Below are positions 37,613 through 46,131 of a DNA stretch of 64,000 nucleotides, piece by piece (the first letter of the stretch is position 1; each line of letters opens with the position of its first letter). The notes below the pieces were generated by a model. That model saw nothing but the letters and a program-made list of their open reading frames with translations. It had not been told where the DNA came from and did no database searches. The translations under genes and the position numbers were made by a program. The stretch comes from Stella humosa. GTDB lineage: Bacteria > Pseudomonadota > Alphaproteobacteria > ATCC43930 > Allostellaceae. Location of the stretch: NCBI RefSeq assembly GCF_006738645.1, contig NZ_AP019700.1:1066001-1130000 (forward strand), read 5' to 3'.

Positions 37613-37682
37613 GCCGAACCGTCCCTGGTTCCTGGAGCGACTGGGTGCTGTGTAGCCGGATCGCCGTCTGCGCGTACAGGGT

Positions 37683-38906
37683 CTAGCGGCGGCCGTCCTG
37701 GCGCAGGAACCCGACGATGGCATCGGCCGCGCGCGCCGACGACGGGCGCTGGTCGAGATCGAAGGTGTGGGCGAACAGCGCCCGCTGCTCGGCCAGGCCG
37801 GTGTCCGGCTGCTCCAGCACGGTGCGCAGGGCGGCCGGGAACTGCCCGATCTCGTCGATCACCGGGCCGCAGCGCCAGCCCAGATAGAAGGGGTTGTCCT
37901 GCCAGGCGACGCGGTGGGCGTTGAGGAAGATGCAGGGCCGTGGCCGGGCGATGAACTCGTAGAGCTGGCTGCTGACGTCGCCCGCATAGATGTCGGCCGC
38001 ATTGGCATAGGTCATGTCGACCGAGCGGTCGCTGCCGAGATCGACATGGATGTTACCGGCCCGCGCGAAACGCCGGAAGGCCAGGCGCTTGGATAGCCGC
38101 ACCGGGTCGAACAGGCGGACATGGGGGGCGAAGATCAGGTTCCAGGCGGGCGTGCCGAGGGCGAGTTCCAGCAAGGGGCGCCCCAGCACCGGCCAGGATG
38201 AGACGCGGGGGTCGAAATGGGGCGCGTAAAGGATGGTCGGCCGCTCGTTGGCGAACAGGCGCCCCGAGGCGGACGGCCGGTCGAGCAGCAGGTCGAACTT
38301 GGGATAACCCACGACCGCATAGTGCCCGGGCCGCACCAGGCCGTGGTCCAGCAGGTAGGTCTCGTACTTGCCGCCCGACAGCAGGACGAAGTCGTACTTG
38401 CGGATTTCCGGGTTGAAGCTGCGCTCGCGGTCGCCGGCGCCATGGCCGGTATGCACCAGCTTCAGCCCCGGCAGGTCGAGCTGGCGGACATAGGCGCTGG
38501 TGCGTTCGGGCGTCACCAGCGCATCGAATCCGGCCAGCAGGGCGCGGTTGTGGGCCAGCGTCGCCCGCTTGCCGGCGGTGACGTTGCCCGACAGCGCGCG
38601 ATAGAGGCGCAGCCACGCGGGCTGGCGGAGGTCGACGAAGCGCAGGCGGGCGGCTGCCTCGGGCGGCAGGTAGCGGCGGATGAAGTCGAAATGGGCCATG
38701 GTCGGCGCCAGCACCGACACCTCGACATCGCCGTGCCCGGCCGCCATCGCCTGGGCGATCGGCAGCCCGTGCAGCACTTGGTGGAACTGCGCGTTGAACA
38801 GGAATGCCACCCGCAGGGGCGGCCGGCCGGCGGCAGGGTGCGGCGACACGGGCTTCAGCGACACGGGGATTCGGCGTCCGGAATGTGGTATGTGGCGGTG
38901 CGGCAT
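37683..38906 (-). CDS. CDP-glycerol glycerophosphotransferase-like (TagF/TagB) protein
   Basis: About 407 residues. After a variable N-terminus the body (LRVAFLFNAQFHQVLHGLPIAQ, ILYAPHFDPR, DVSSQLYEFIARPRPCIFLN) matches the GT-B-like glycerophosphotransferase fold, where YAPH and DVSS segments bind the CDP donor. Known members polymerise glycerol-phosphate or modify lipids and glycans. The start is uncertain (ATG 38906 or GTG 38864). It lies at the edge of the sphingolipid cluster, divergent from a nucleotidyltransferase gene that could supply its CDP-activated substrate. Confidence 0.72.
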   Translation of the reverse strand: MPHRHIPHSGRRIPVSLKPVSPHPAAGRPPLRVAFLFNAQFHQVLHGLPIAQAMAAGHGDVEVSVLAPTMAHFDFIRRYLPPEAAARLRFVDLRQPAWLRLYRALSGNVTAGKRATLAHNRALLAGFDALVTPERTSAYVRQLDLPGLKLVHTGHGAGDRERSFNPEIRKYDFVLLSGGKYETYLLDHGLVRPGHYAVVGYPKFDLLLDRPSASGRLFANERPTILYAPHFDPRVSSWPVLGRPLLELALGTPAWNLIFAPHVRLFDPVRLSKRLAFRRFARAGNIHVDLGSDRSVDMTYANAADIYAGDVSSQLYEFIARPRPCIFLNAHRVAWQDNPFYLGWRCGPVIDEIGQFPAALRTVLEQPDTGLAEQRALFAHTFDLDQRPSSARAADAIVGFLRQDGRR

Positions 38907-39051
38907 CGCCGGCTTCGGCGGAGAGGCGGCCGCATCATATGGGCTTTCGCCTGCCGGGTGGAGGGGCGCGAGAGCCTGGTGCCTTTGAGGGATCCGGAAC
39001 CCATGCCAGTCGGAAGGCCATCCTAGTGTCCAGCATTTCCCGGACTTGCCC

Positions 39052-39816
39052 GTGAAGGCGATCATCCTTGCGGCCGGGCAGGGCCGCCGCCTGCTGCCGC
39101 TGACCGAGTTCCGCCCGAAATGCCTGGTCGAGCTGGCCGGCATCACCGTCCTGGAATGGCAGCTGCGCGGGCTGGCGGCGGCCGGGGTGGCCGACGCGGT
39201 GGTCGTCACCGGCTTCGGCGCCGACCTGATCGAGGCGCTGCTGGCCGGGCTCGATCTGCCGGGCCTCAGCGTGCGCACGCTGCACAATCCCTTCTATGCC
39301 GTGGCCGACAACCTGGCGAGCTGCTGGATCGCGCGCGGCGAGATGACGGGCGACTACCTGATCCTCAACGGCGACACGATGTTCGAGCCGGCGATCGCCC
39401 GCCGCCTGTTGGAGCCGGCGACGGCCCCGATCACCGTGACGATCGACCGCAAGGCCGCCTACGACGCCGACGACATGAAGGTCGAGCTGGATGGCTGGCG
39501 TCTGACGGCGATCGGCAAGACCCTGCCGGCCGAGCGCGTCGGCGGCGAATCGATCGGTTTCCTGCGGTTCACCGCTGAGGGTGGCGCCCGATTCGTGGCC
39601 GAGATCGAGGGGCTGATGCGGGGCGGCACCGGCCTCAAGCTCTGGTATCTCTCGGTCATCGACCGTATCGCGGCCGCCGGCACGCGGGTCGAGGCGCGCA
39701 CGATCGAGGGGCTGGACTGGGCCGAGATCGACTTCCCGGCCGATGTCGAGAAGGCCGCCCGCATGGTCGCGGGCTGGCTCGCCCCGGGCAACGGGATAGT
39801 CGCCCAGGCAGGCTGA
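39052..39816 (+). CDS. Sugar/polyol-phosphate nucleotidyltransferase
   Basis: 254 residues from GTG 39052. ILAAGQGRRLLPLT with FRPKCLVEL is the nucleotide-binding signature of NTP transferases (LicC, GlmU-N and glucose-1-phosphate types); LILNGDTMFEP holds the metal-binding Asp and AEIDFPADVEKA the second. It would make a CDP- or other NDP-activated headgroup. Near the TagF-like and CDP-alcohol transferase genes this suggests supply of activated polar groups for lipid decoration; the substrate is unproven. Confidence 0.85.
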   Translation: MKAIILAAGQGRRLLPLTEFRPKCLVELAGITVLEWQLRGLAAAGVADAVVVTGFGADLIEALLAGLDLPGLSVRTLHNPFYAVADNLASCWIARGEMTGDYLILNGDTMFEPAIARRLLEPATAPITVTIDRKAAYDADDMKVELDGWRLTAIGKTLPAERVGGESIGFLRFTAEGGARFVAEIEGLMRGGTGLKLWYLSVIDRIAAAGTRVEARTIEGLDWAEIDFPADVEKAARMVAGWLAPGNGIVAQAG

Positions 39817-39817
39817 C

Positions 39818-40597
39818 CTAGCCGCGGCGTCGCAGCAGGGTTTCCGCCAGCGTCAGGTCGTCGGGCTTGTCGACGTCGACGGCGGCCTCGCCGAACGGCA
39901 GAGTCACCACGGCCGCCCGCACATGGGCGATGCGCCCGAAGCGCTGGAGGGCCGCCGCCAACGTCAGCCGGCCCAGCGCGAAGCGCAGCAGGGCCATCGG
40001 TCCCAGCAGGCGCACCATGCGCAGCGGCCGCTTGCGGTGGATTTCCACCTCCCGCCACAAGGCCACGGCGCCCTTGGCGGCCGGGGTGGCCATGCAGAAC
40101 AGGTTGCAGCCCGAGACCGCGCCGTCGGCAAAGCGCAGGAAGGTGCGCCTGGTCCCGGGCGCAGCCGCCATCACCGCGTCGGCGCGGGCAACCGCGGCCA
40201 CCACATCGGTGCCGGGCGGAAGGTGGTCCAGGAAATGGGTGACCCATTCCGGTCGCAGTAGGGCATGGTCGGCCGTCGTTACCAGCAGCGGCGTGCCGAG
40301 TTCGGCCAGGGCGGCCGCCACGCTGAGGCTTGGGCTGCCGGCGGCCGGCAGGAAGGCGAGGCGGCCGGCGTCGGCCGCGGCTGCGATCTCGGGCAGTTGC
40401 CGGGCGATGGCGGCATCCTCGATGCAGACGACGATCCGGCCCACCCCCGGCGTCGCCTCCAGCGCCCGGACAACGCGCACCAGCATCGGCACGCCGCCGG
40501 CCGGGATCAGCGCCTTGTGCTCCACGCCTGCGGCCACGGCCATCGGGTCACTGGGCCCACGGGATCCGGCCAGAACGAGGGCGGTGACCGGCGTCAC
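39818..40597 (-). CDS. MobA-like NTP transferase
   Basis: 259 residues from a GTG overlapping the ceramide-synthase-like stop (GTGA). LVLAGSRGPSDPM is a diverged nucleotide-binding loop, HKALIPAGGVPML follows as in MobA-like proteins, TTADHALLRPEW holds the metal Asp and VDVDKPDDL the C-terminal Asp. Translational coupling to the acyltransferase gene implies a role in the same lipid. It converges on the other nucleotidyltransferase with one base between the stops. Confidence 0.8.
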   Translation of the reverse strand: MTPVTALVLAGSRGPSDPMAVAAGVEHKALIPAGGVPMLVRVVRALEATPGVGRIVVCIEDAAIARQLPEIAAAADAGRLAFLPAAGSPSLSVAAALAELGTPLLVTTADHALLRPEWVTHFLDHLPPGTDVVAAVARADAVMAAAPGTRRTFLRFADGAVSGCNLFCMATPAAKGAVALWREVEIHRKRPLRMVRLLGPMALLRFALGRLTLAAALQRFGRIAHVRAAVVTLPFGEAAVDVDKPDDLTLAETLLRRRG

Positions 40598-41727
40598 GCC
40601 AGGTCCTTGCCGTAGATGCGATAGGTCTTGTAGGCGTCGCCGCCCAGCGCGGCGTTGATCCGGCGCATCGGCTGGTTGTCCTCCAGGATCCAGGACAGCT
40701 CGATCTGGCGATAGCCCAGCGCCATGCCCTCGCGCCGCAGCTCGGCGATCAGCAGGAACGGCATCAGGCCGCCCAGCATGCCCTGGACGTAGCGTCGCCG
40801 CACGCCCATCAACGGTACCCGGGCCGAGGTGGGGTTGCGCACCTTCAGGCGCCACAGCAGCCGGGCCCAGCCCAGCGGCAGCAGCCGGCCGTCAAGGTCG
40901 GCGATGGCGGCGTTCAGGTTGGGCAGGCCGACGATGAAGCCGGCCGCCTCGCCGTCGATCTCGGCAAACCAGATCAGGCGGCGATCGACCAGCGGGCGCA
41001 TGGACTTGCCGAGATGCGCCGCCTCGGCCTCGCCGAGCGGCAGGAAGCCCCAATTGTCCGACCAGGCATCGTTGAAGATGTCGGCCAGGGTGCGGACCTC
41101 CTGGTCGAAACGGCGCATGTCGACCTGGCGCAGGCGCATGTTGGCCGGCAGGGGACGCAGCAGCCGGCTGGTCAGGGCGGCCGGCAGCGGCCGCCGGCAG
41201 TCATAGATATAGGCCAGCAGGTCCTTGGCCTTGGCATAGCCCTGCTGCTCGAGGTGCCCGGCGACATGGCGCGGGTCGTGGCCCATCAGCAGCATCGGCG
41301 GGGTGTCGAACCCGTCGACCAGAAGGCCCGCCTCCTCGTTGATCGACAGGTTGAACGGCCCCAGCACGCGGCCGATGCCGCGCTGGCGCAGCCAGTCCTC
41401 GGCCGTCCGCATCAGGGCGGCGAAGACGGCCGGGTCGTCCTCGCCGGCGACCAGCCCGAAATGGCCGACCCTGTGGCCGTCCTGGGCGGCGATCCGCCGG
41501 TCGATCTGGGCGCTGATGCGGCCCACGTCCCGGCCGTCGCGCCGGGCGATCCAGAACTGGACCTCGGCATGGGCAAAGAAGGGGTTGTGCCTGGCGCTCA
41601 GCGCCTCGCGCCGCTCCATCAGCAGCGGCGGGACCCAGGCCGGGTCGCCGCGATTGAGGCGGTAGGGGAGGCGGATGAACCGCTCCATCATCGCCTTGCC
41701 CTCGACGGGGACCATTTCGATCGTCAT
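40594..41727 (-). CDS. GNAT-like N-acyltransferase, candidate bacterial ceramide synthase
   Basis: 377 residues. N-terminal RLNRGDPAWVPPL and FNLSINEEAGLLVDGF, and C-terminal RRINAALGGDAYKTYRIYGK, are typical of the large GNAT-fold family once mis-named dATP pyrophosphohydrolase. In Caulobacter a member of this family (CerS/bCerS) acylates the long-chain base or 3-oxo-sphinganine with fatty acyl-CoA. The rest of the sphingolipid genes lie within 13 kb here, so the same role is inferred. Coupled to the downstream NTP transferase gene and 18 bp after the LptG-like gene. Confidence 0.78.
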   Translation of the reverse strand: MTIEMVPVEGKAMMERFIRLPYRLNRGDPAWVPPLLMERREALSARHNPFFAHAEVQFWIARRDGRDVGRISAQIDRRIAAQDGHRVGHFGLVAGEDDPAVFAALMRTAEDWLRQRGIGRVLGPFNLSINEEAGLLVDGFDTPPMLLMGHDPRHVAGHLEQQGYAKAKDLLAYIYDCRRPLPAALTSRLLRPLPANMRLRQVDMRRFDQEVRTLADIFNDAWSDNWGFLPLGEAEAAHLGKSMRPLVDRRLIWFAEIDGEAAGFIVGLPNLNAAIADLDGRLLPLGWARLLWRLKVRNPTSARVPLMGVRRRYVQGMLGGLMPFLLIAELRREGMALGYRQIELSWILEDNQPMRRINAALGGDAYKTYRIYGKDLA

Positions 41728-41745
41728 GGGATCTTCACCGGGCCT

Positions 41746-42816
41746 TCACTGGGCATCGAGTTGCAGCAGGACGAAGGCGCCGATGCTGCCGAAGAAGCCC
41801 AGGGCCGCCCACGCCGCCAGCTCGGGCGGCAGCCGCCCGGCCTCGCCCAGCGCCACCAGGATGCCGTCCACCAGCAGGAACAGCATGCCGAGGCCGAGGC
41901 CGATCAGCAGCCGGCGCCCGGCCTGGCCGGCCCGGCGGTTGGCGGTCGCAGCCGGCGTCGCCAGCAGCAGCATGACCAGCGCCGACAAGGGCTCGGCGAA
42001 GGCGCGCTGCAGGCGCATCTCGTAATAGGCCGGCGCCCGCGCAGTCGCCTGGTCGCCGGTCAGCGCGCTGCGGGCAGCACCGGCCGAGACATGGCCGAAG
42101 GGCAGGGTAAGCTGGATCAGGTCGGACGGGGTGAGCCTGGTTTCCCACGTCCGGTCGGCCGGCTCCGACGGCGTGATGCGGCCGTCGACCACCGTCGATT
42201 CGGTCGCTCCCAGAAGGCGCCAGCGGCCGTTCTCCAGCACGGCCTGGGGGGCGAAGATGCGCACTTCCAGTTGCTCGCGGGCGCCCCGACGATAGATGCG
42301 CACCCCCTCGGCCCGGGTGCCGGCCTGGCTGATCCGGTCGATCGCAACCAGGTCGCCGTCGGCGCGCACCCACATCGCCTTGGGCTGGCGCTGCTCCTCG
42401 GTCGGCTCGCGCTCCCACCAGATCGCCAGACGCCGCTCGAACCGCGGCACCACCTGGTCGGCGATGGCGAAATGCAGCCCGGCGATCGCCAGCACCGGCG
42501 GCAGCAGCCCCAGGACGAGGCGAAAGACCGGCAGGCCGGCCATGCGCAGGACGACGATCTCGTTGTTGCGGGCCAGCGTGGCGAAGGTCAGGAGCCCGCC
42601 CACCAGCACGCCCAGCGGAAAGGTCTGCTCCAGGATCACCGGCAGCCGCAGCAGGGCATAGTAGCCGATGCCCCATGCCCCCTTACCCCGCTCCATCACC
42701 TCGGTCGCGGCATCGAGCAGGTCCAGCACCTGCATCAGGGCGGCGAAGACCAGCACCGCGCCCACGGTGCGCGCCAGGAACAGGCGGCCGACATAGCGCG
42801 CGAGGCGGCCGGTCAT
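41746..42816 (-). CDS. LptG/YjgQ-family permease
   Basis: 356 residues with three N-terminal and three C-terminal membrane helices around a periplasmic beta-jellyroll-like domain (about 130-250). LDLLDAATEVMERGKG, PLGVLVGGLLTFATLARNNEI and LRMAG mark the family. LptF/LptG pairs extract lipid A from the inner membrane for the Lpt bridge. ATGA overlap with the LptF-like gene. Located in a sphingolipid cluster directly before the candidate ceramide synthase, so it may handle sphingolipid instead of or besides LPS. Confidence 0.88.
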   Translation of the reverse strand: MTGRLARYVGRLFLARTVGAVLVFAALMQVLDLLDAATEVMERGKGAWGIGYYALLRLPVILEQTFPLGVLVGGLLTFATLARNNEIVVLRMAGLPVFRLVLGLLPPVLAIAGLHFAIADQVVPRFERRLAIWWEREPTEEQRQPKAMWVRADGDLVAIDRISQAGTRAEGVRIYRRGAREQLEVRIFAPQAVLENGRWRLLGATESTVVDGRITPSEPADRTWETRLTPSDLIQLTLPFGHVSAGAARSALTGDQATARAPAYYEMRLQRAFAEPLSALVMLLLATPAATANRRAGQAGRRLLIGLGLGMLFLLVDGILVALGEAGRLPPELAAWAALGFFGSIGAFVLLQLDAQ

Positions 42817-44114
42817 TGTGCGCCCGGTCCCGCCGCCGGGGTGCGGCGGCGCCGGAACAGCCCGCGAATGGCCATCAGGCCCAGCTCGATGCGCTCCACC
42901 AGCCAGGTGAAGCTGTTCTGGCCGGGCCGCGCCTGGCTGCTGCGGAAGAGCCACAGGCAGAGGATCGTGAACAGGGTGAACGGCACCCACACGGCCGGCA
43001 CCGGCGGCAGCCGGCCGGTCGTGGCCAGGCTCTGCCCGAGCTGGATCCCATGGTGGTAGAGGACGAGGATGACGGCCGCCATGACGAGGCCGGACCCGCG
43101 CCGCCCGCGCTTGGCCGCCATGCCGAGCGGGATCGCCAGCAACGGCAGCAGCGGCAGCGACAGGGCGCGCACGATGCGGGTGTGGAACTCCGCCGCCAGC
43201 CGGCGCCGGGGCATGGGGCCCGCCGCGCCGGGCTTCCGCTCGGCTGCCGGCTGGTGCATCGCCTGCCACAGCTCGATCATGGTCAGCTCGCGCTCGCTGT
43301 CGCCGCGCGTGCGATAGGGCGGGGCGTCGGGATTGAAGTCGGTGTTGAGCGTCAGGTCGGTGAACTGGACCAGGCTCGGCCGCTCTGCCGCGGCGCGGGG
43401 GGCCTGCGGGTGGGCGACGCCGGCCAGGGCGGCTGCCGGTGGCTGGCGCCAGTGCTGGCCGTTCTTCAGCCGCAGGACCAGGCGCTGGCCGCCGTCGACC
43501 AGGGCCAGCCGGCCGCTCTCGGCGGTGAAGACCTCCTCGATGCCGTCGACGATGCGCTGGGCGAAGACCCCCTCCAGGTAGGTGCCGCTGTCATCGGCGC
43601 GGTCGGCGGTGACGGTGAAGCCCTTGGCTGCCTTGACGAAGCTGCTGGGTTCGACCCGCGCGTCCCACCCGGCATTGACCGCGGCATGCAGGACCGCACG
43701 ATAGGCGTAGCGGCTGTAGGGCTGCATGAAGCCGAACAGGGCCATGCTGAAGAGCGACAGCACGACGCCGACCCAGAGCAGCGGGGCGGCGATGCGGGCG
43801 ATCGACAAGCCGGCCGACAGCATCGCCTCCAACTCGCTTTCCTCGCTGAGCCGGGCGATGACGAAGAAGATGCTGATGAAGAAGGCGGCCGGCAGGGCCA
43901 GTCCCAGATAGTGCGGGATGAGGTTCAGCAGCAGCTCGACCACCGACTCGAGCGCGCCGCTCGAATGGGCCAGCAGGTTGAAGAGACGCAGCAGCCGTTC
44001 CAGCAGTAGGGCGGTCAGCACGACGCCCAGCGACACCGCGAGCGGACGGGCCGCCTCGGCCAGGAGATAGCGGTCGATCAGCCGCGGCAGGAACCGGGGC
44101 CGACGCCATGCCAC
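42813..44114 (-). CDS. LptF/YjgP-family permease
   Basis: 433 residues from GTG 44114 (AAGGAT eight bases before). Six predicted helices (three plus three) with a large periplasmic domain between; RLIDRYLLAEAARPLAVSL, SEESELEAMLSAGLS and PLLPLLAIPLGMAAKRGRR are LptF-like. Forms a heterodimer with the LptG-like product encoded by the overlapping next gene; the ATPase (LptB type) is not in the window. Confidence 0.88.
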   Translation of the reverse strand: MAWRRPRFLPRLIDRYLLAEAARPLAVSLGVVLTALLLERLLRLFNLLAHSSGALESVVELLLNLIPHYLGLALPAAFFISIFFVIARLSEESELEAMLSAGLSIARIAAPLLWVGVVLSLFSMALFGFMQPYSRYAYRAVLHAAVNAGWDARVEPSSFVKAAKGFTVTADRADDSGTYLEGVFAQRIVDGIEEVFTAESGRLALVDGGQRLVLRLKNGQHWRQPPAAALAGVAHPQAPRAAAERPSLVQFTDLTLNTDFNPDAPPYRTRGDSERELTMIELWQAMHQPAAERKPGAAGPMPRRRLAAEFHTRIVRALSLPLLPLLAIPLGMAAKRGRRGSGLVMAAVILVLYHHGIQLGQSLATTGRLPPVPAVWVPFTLFTILCLWLFRSSQARPGQNSFTWLVERIELGLMAIRGLFRRRRTPAAGPGAQ

Positions 44115-44133
44115 TGTCGTTCTATCCTTGGCG

Positions 44134-44577
44134 TCAGGCGTTGGCGGACGACCAAAGCTGGCGCAGGTGTTGGGCGAGGGCGGCCTGGCCGGCCTCGTCC
44201 AGCGCCACGCCGCTGCCCAGGTTGGGCGGGCCGGGCCAACCGGCATCGGCATAGGCGACGCCGTCCCGCTCGCGCGTGCCCGGATGGCGGGGGATGACGT
44301 GGAAATGCACGTCGGGGTCGACCATCATCAGCATCAGGTAGTTGATGCGCTCATAGTCGACGAACCCCTTCAGCATCCGCTCCACCCCGGCGATCACCGG
44401 CTGCAGGTCGGCGAAGGCGGCGGGGCTGGCGGCGCCGAAGGCCGTCACGGGCTCCTTGCAGACAAGCACCAGCGAGCCCAGAGTCACCTGCTGCGGCCGG
44501 ACCAGCACCGTCCAGTGGGCCGTCTCGGCGACCAGCGTCCGCGGAAAACCGAACTTCGTCATGGTGGCGTTGGACAT
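44134..44577 (-). CDS. HIT-family nucleotide hydrolase/transferase
   Basis: 147 residues. The histidine triad DVHFHVIPRHPG (about 89-100) carries the nucleophilic His. HIT proteins cleave or transfer nucleotidyl groups (AMP-lysine, Ap4A, GDP-sugars). AGGAAG precedes the ATG. It heads the leftward run HIT-LptF-LptG-GNAT-NTP transferase, so action on a nucleotide-linked lipid intermediate is conceivable. Confidence 0.87.
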   Translation of the reverse strand: MSNATMTKFGFPRTLVAETAHWTVLVRPQQVTLGSLVLVCKEPVTAFGAASPAAFADLQPVIAGVERMLKGFVDYERINYLMLMMVDPDVHFHVIPRHPGTRERDGVAYADAGWPGPPNLGSGVALDEAGQAALAQHLRQLWSSANA

Positions 44578-44654
44578 GGGGCTTCCTGGCGGTTATGTCG
44601 GCGCCGGCTCGGGCGGGCGAGCATTGTTATCGAACACCCCAGGATCGGCACAAG

Positions 44655-45137
44655 ATGAAGGCAGCATGGTCGGGTCGCGGTTGGGCGGTGGCCGGTTTGG
44701 CCGCCCTGGCATTGGCCGGTGGAACCGCTACTGCATCGGCCCAGAAGGCCTGCGAAGGCAAGCCTGATGAAACCCGCCTGCACATCACCGTCAAGGGGGT
44801 GCGGGCGGCGGCGGGCGAACTGACCATCACCATCTATCCCGACGATGCCGCGCGCTTCCTGTCGCCGCGCGGACGGATCGCGCGCATCCGGGTGCCGGCG
44901 GCCAAGCCGGTGACGACCGGCTGCGTTGCCGTGCCCGCCCCCGGCAACTATGCGGCCGCCGTCTATCACGACGAGGATGGCGACCGGAAGTTCGGTCGCA
45001 GCATGGTGGGGCTGCCGACCGAGGGCTATGGCTTCTCCAACGATGCGCCGGCCACGCTGGGCCTGCCGACGCTGGAGCAGGCGCGCTTCGCGGCCAGGGT
45101 CGGCGACAACAAGCTGACCATCCACCTCAAATATTGA
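44655..45137 (+). CDS. DUF2141 family exported protein
   Basis: 160 residues. A signal peptide (hydrophobic AVAGLAALALAGGTATASA, cleavage near 30) is followed by a beta-rich domain with VYHDEDGDRKFGRSMVGLP and GYGFSNDA, typical of DUF2141. Function unknown; members are periplasmic or outer-membrane associated. Its last 11 bases overlap the convergent phosphoesterase gene. Confidence 0.85.
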   Translation: MKAAWSGRGWAVAGLAALALAGGTATASAQKACEGKPDETRLHITVKGVRAAAGELTITIYPDDAARFLSPRGRIARIRVPAAKPVTTGCVAVPAPGNYAAAVYHDEDGDRKFGRSMVGLPTEGYGFSNDAPATLGLPTLEQARFAARVGDNKLTIHLKY

Positions 45138-46050
45138 GCGGCGCCGGGATGTCCAGGCGGTAGCGGCCGACGGTCGCAAAGCCCGTGCCTGTACCGTCGA
45201 GGCGGCGGACGACGACGTTGGCTTCCCAGCCGCGGTCCGTTCTGGTGATGGTGAGGAGGTGCCAGCGCGCCGCCTCGCCGTGATGGGACGGCAGGGCGGA
45301 GGCCGACGAGCAGCCGAGCGACGCGATCGGGGCGGCCGGTCCCACCAGCGAATCCAGGCGGCCGACATGGCCATGGCCGTGCAGCAGCAGCTCGATCCCG
45401 CTGCGGGCGATGACGGCGGTCAGCCGCTCCCCATCGTCCAGCGCCTTGCGCCGCGATTCGCCGGCCCGGTGGACCGGATGATGGACCAGCAGGATGCGGA
45501 AGAGGCCGCGGCGACCGAGATCGTCGAGGATGGCGGACAGGCGGTCGGCCTGCGTTTGGCCGATGTGGCCGGTCGCCAGCAGGGGAGCGGTCGGCACGGC
45601 GGAGCGCACGCCGACCAGGGCGACCTGGCCGCGCACCCGCACGAAGGGAAAGGCGTCGGGGCCGGGCGGGGCATCGTCGCCCTGCATCCATTCCTGCCAG
45701 CGACCCAGCCCGTCGGCCCAGGGGACCGGCACCAGGGCGTCGTGGTTGCCGGGCACCACGGTGACGCGGCCGGGCGGCCCCACCGTTTCCAGCCACTGCC
45801 GGGCGGCGGCGAATTCGGCCGGCAGGGACAGGTTGACGAGGTCGCCGGTGACGGCGACATGATCGGGTGCATGGGCGCGGACATCGGCCAGCAGCGCATC
45901 GACGACGGTGCGGCGATGAATCCGATGGCGCGAACGCCGCCAGGAGATGTAGCTCAGCAACCGCTTGGACAGGAGATGGCCCAGCGCCGGCCGGCCTTCC
46001 GGCAGCGCCAGGTGGATGTCCGAGAAGTGGGCGATGGTCAGGCTGGGCAA
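45127..46050 (-). CDS. Calcineurin-like metallophosphoesterase
   Basis: 307 residues from a TTG start. All five metal-site blocks are visible: FSDIHL, VTGDLVN, PGNHDAL, LVHHPVH and LHGHGHV. Enzymes of this class include cyclic-nucleotide phosphodiesterases and the LpxH-type lipid A pyrophosphatases. Within the lipid cluster, splitting of a pyrophosphate-linked lipid precursor is possible but unproven. Diverges from the CDP-alcohol transferase operon. Confidence 0.87.
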   Translation of the reverse strand: MPSLTIAHFSDIHLALPEGRPALGHLLSKRLLSYISWRRSRHRIHRRTVVDALLADVRAHAPDHVAVTGDLVNLSLPAEFAAARQWLETVGPPGRVTVVPGNHDALVPVPWADGLGRWQEWMQGDDAPPGPDAFPFVRVRGQVALVGVRSAVPTAPLLATGHIGQTQADRLSAILDDLGRRGLFRILLVHHPVHRAGESRRKALDDGERLTAVIARSGIELLLHGHGHVGRLDSLVGPAAPIASLGCSSASALPSHHGEAARWHLLTITRTDRGWEANVVVRRLDGTGTGFATVGRYRLDIPAPLNI

Positions 46051-46131
46051 ACCGGGCGGCTTTCGGGCGCGGGTGGATGACGGGCGGTTTGGACAAGCCT
46101 ACACGATCCCGGCATCCTGCCGGGCTTCGAC

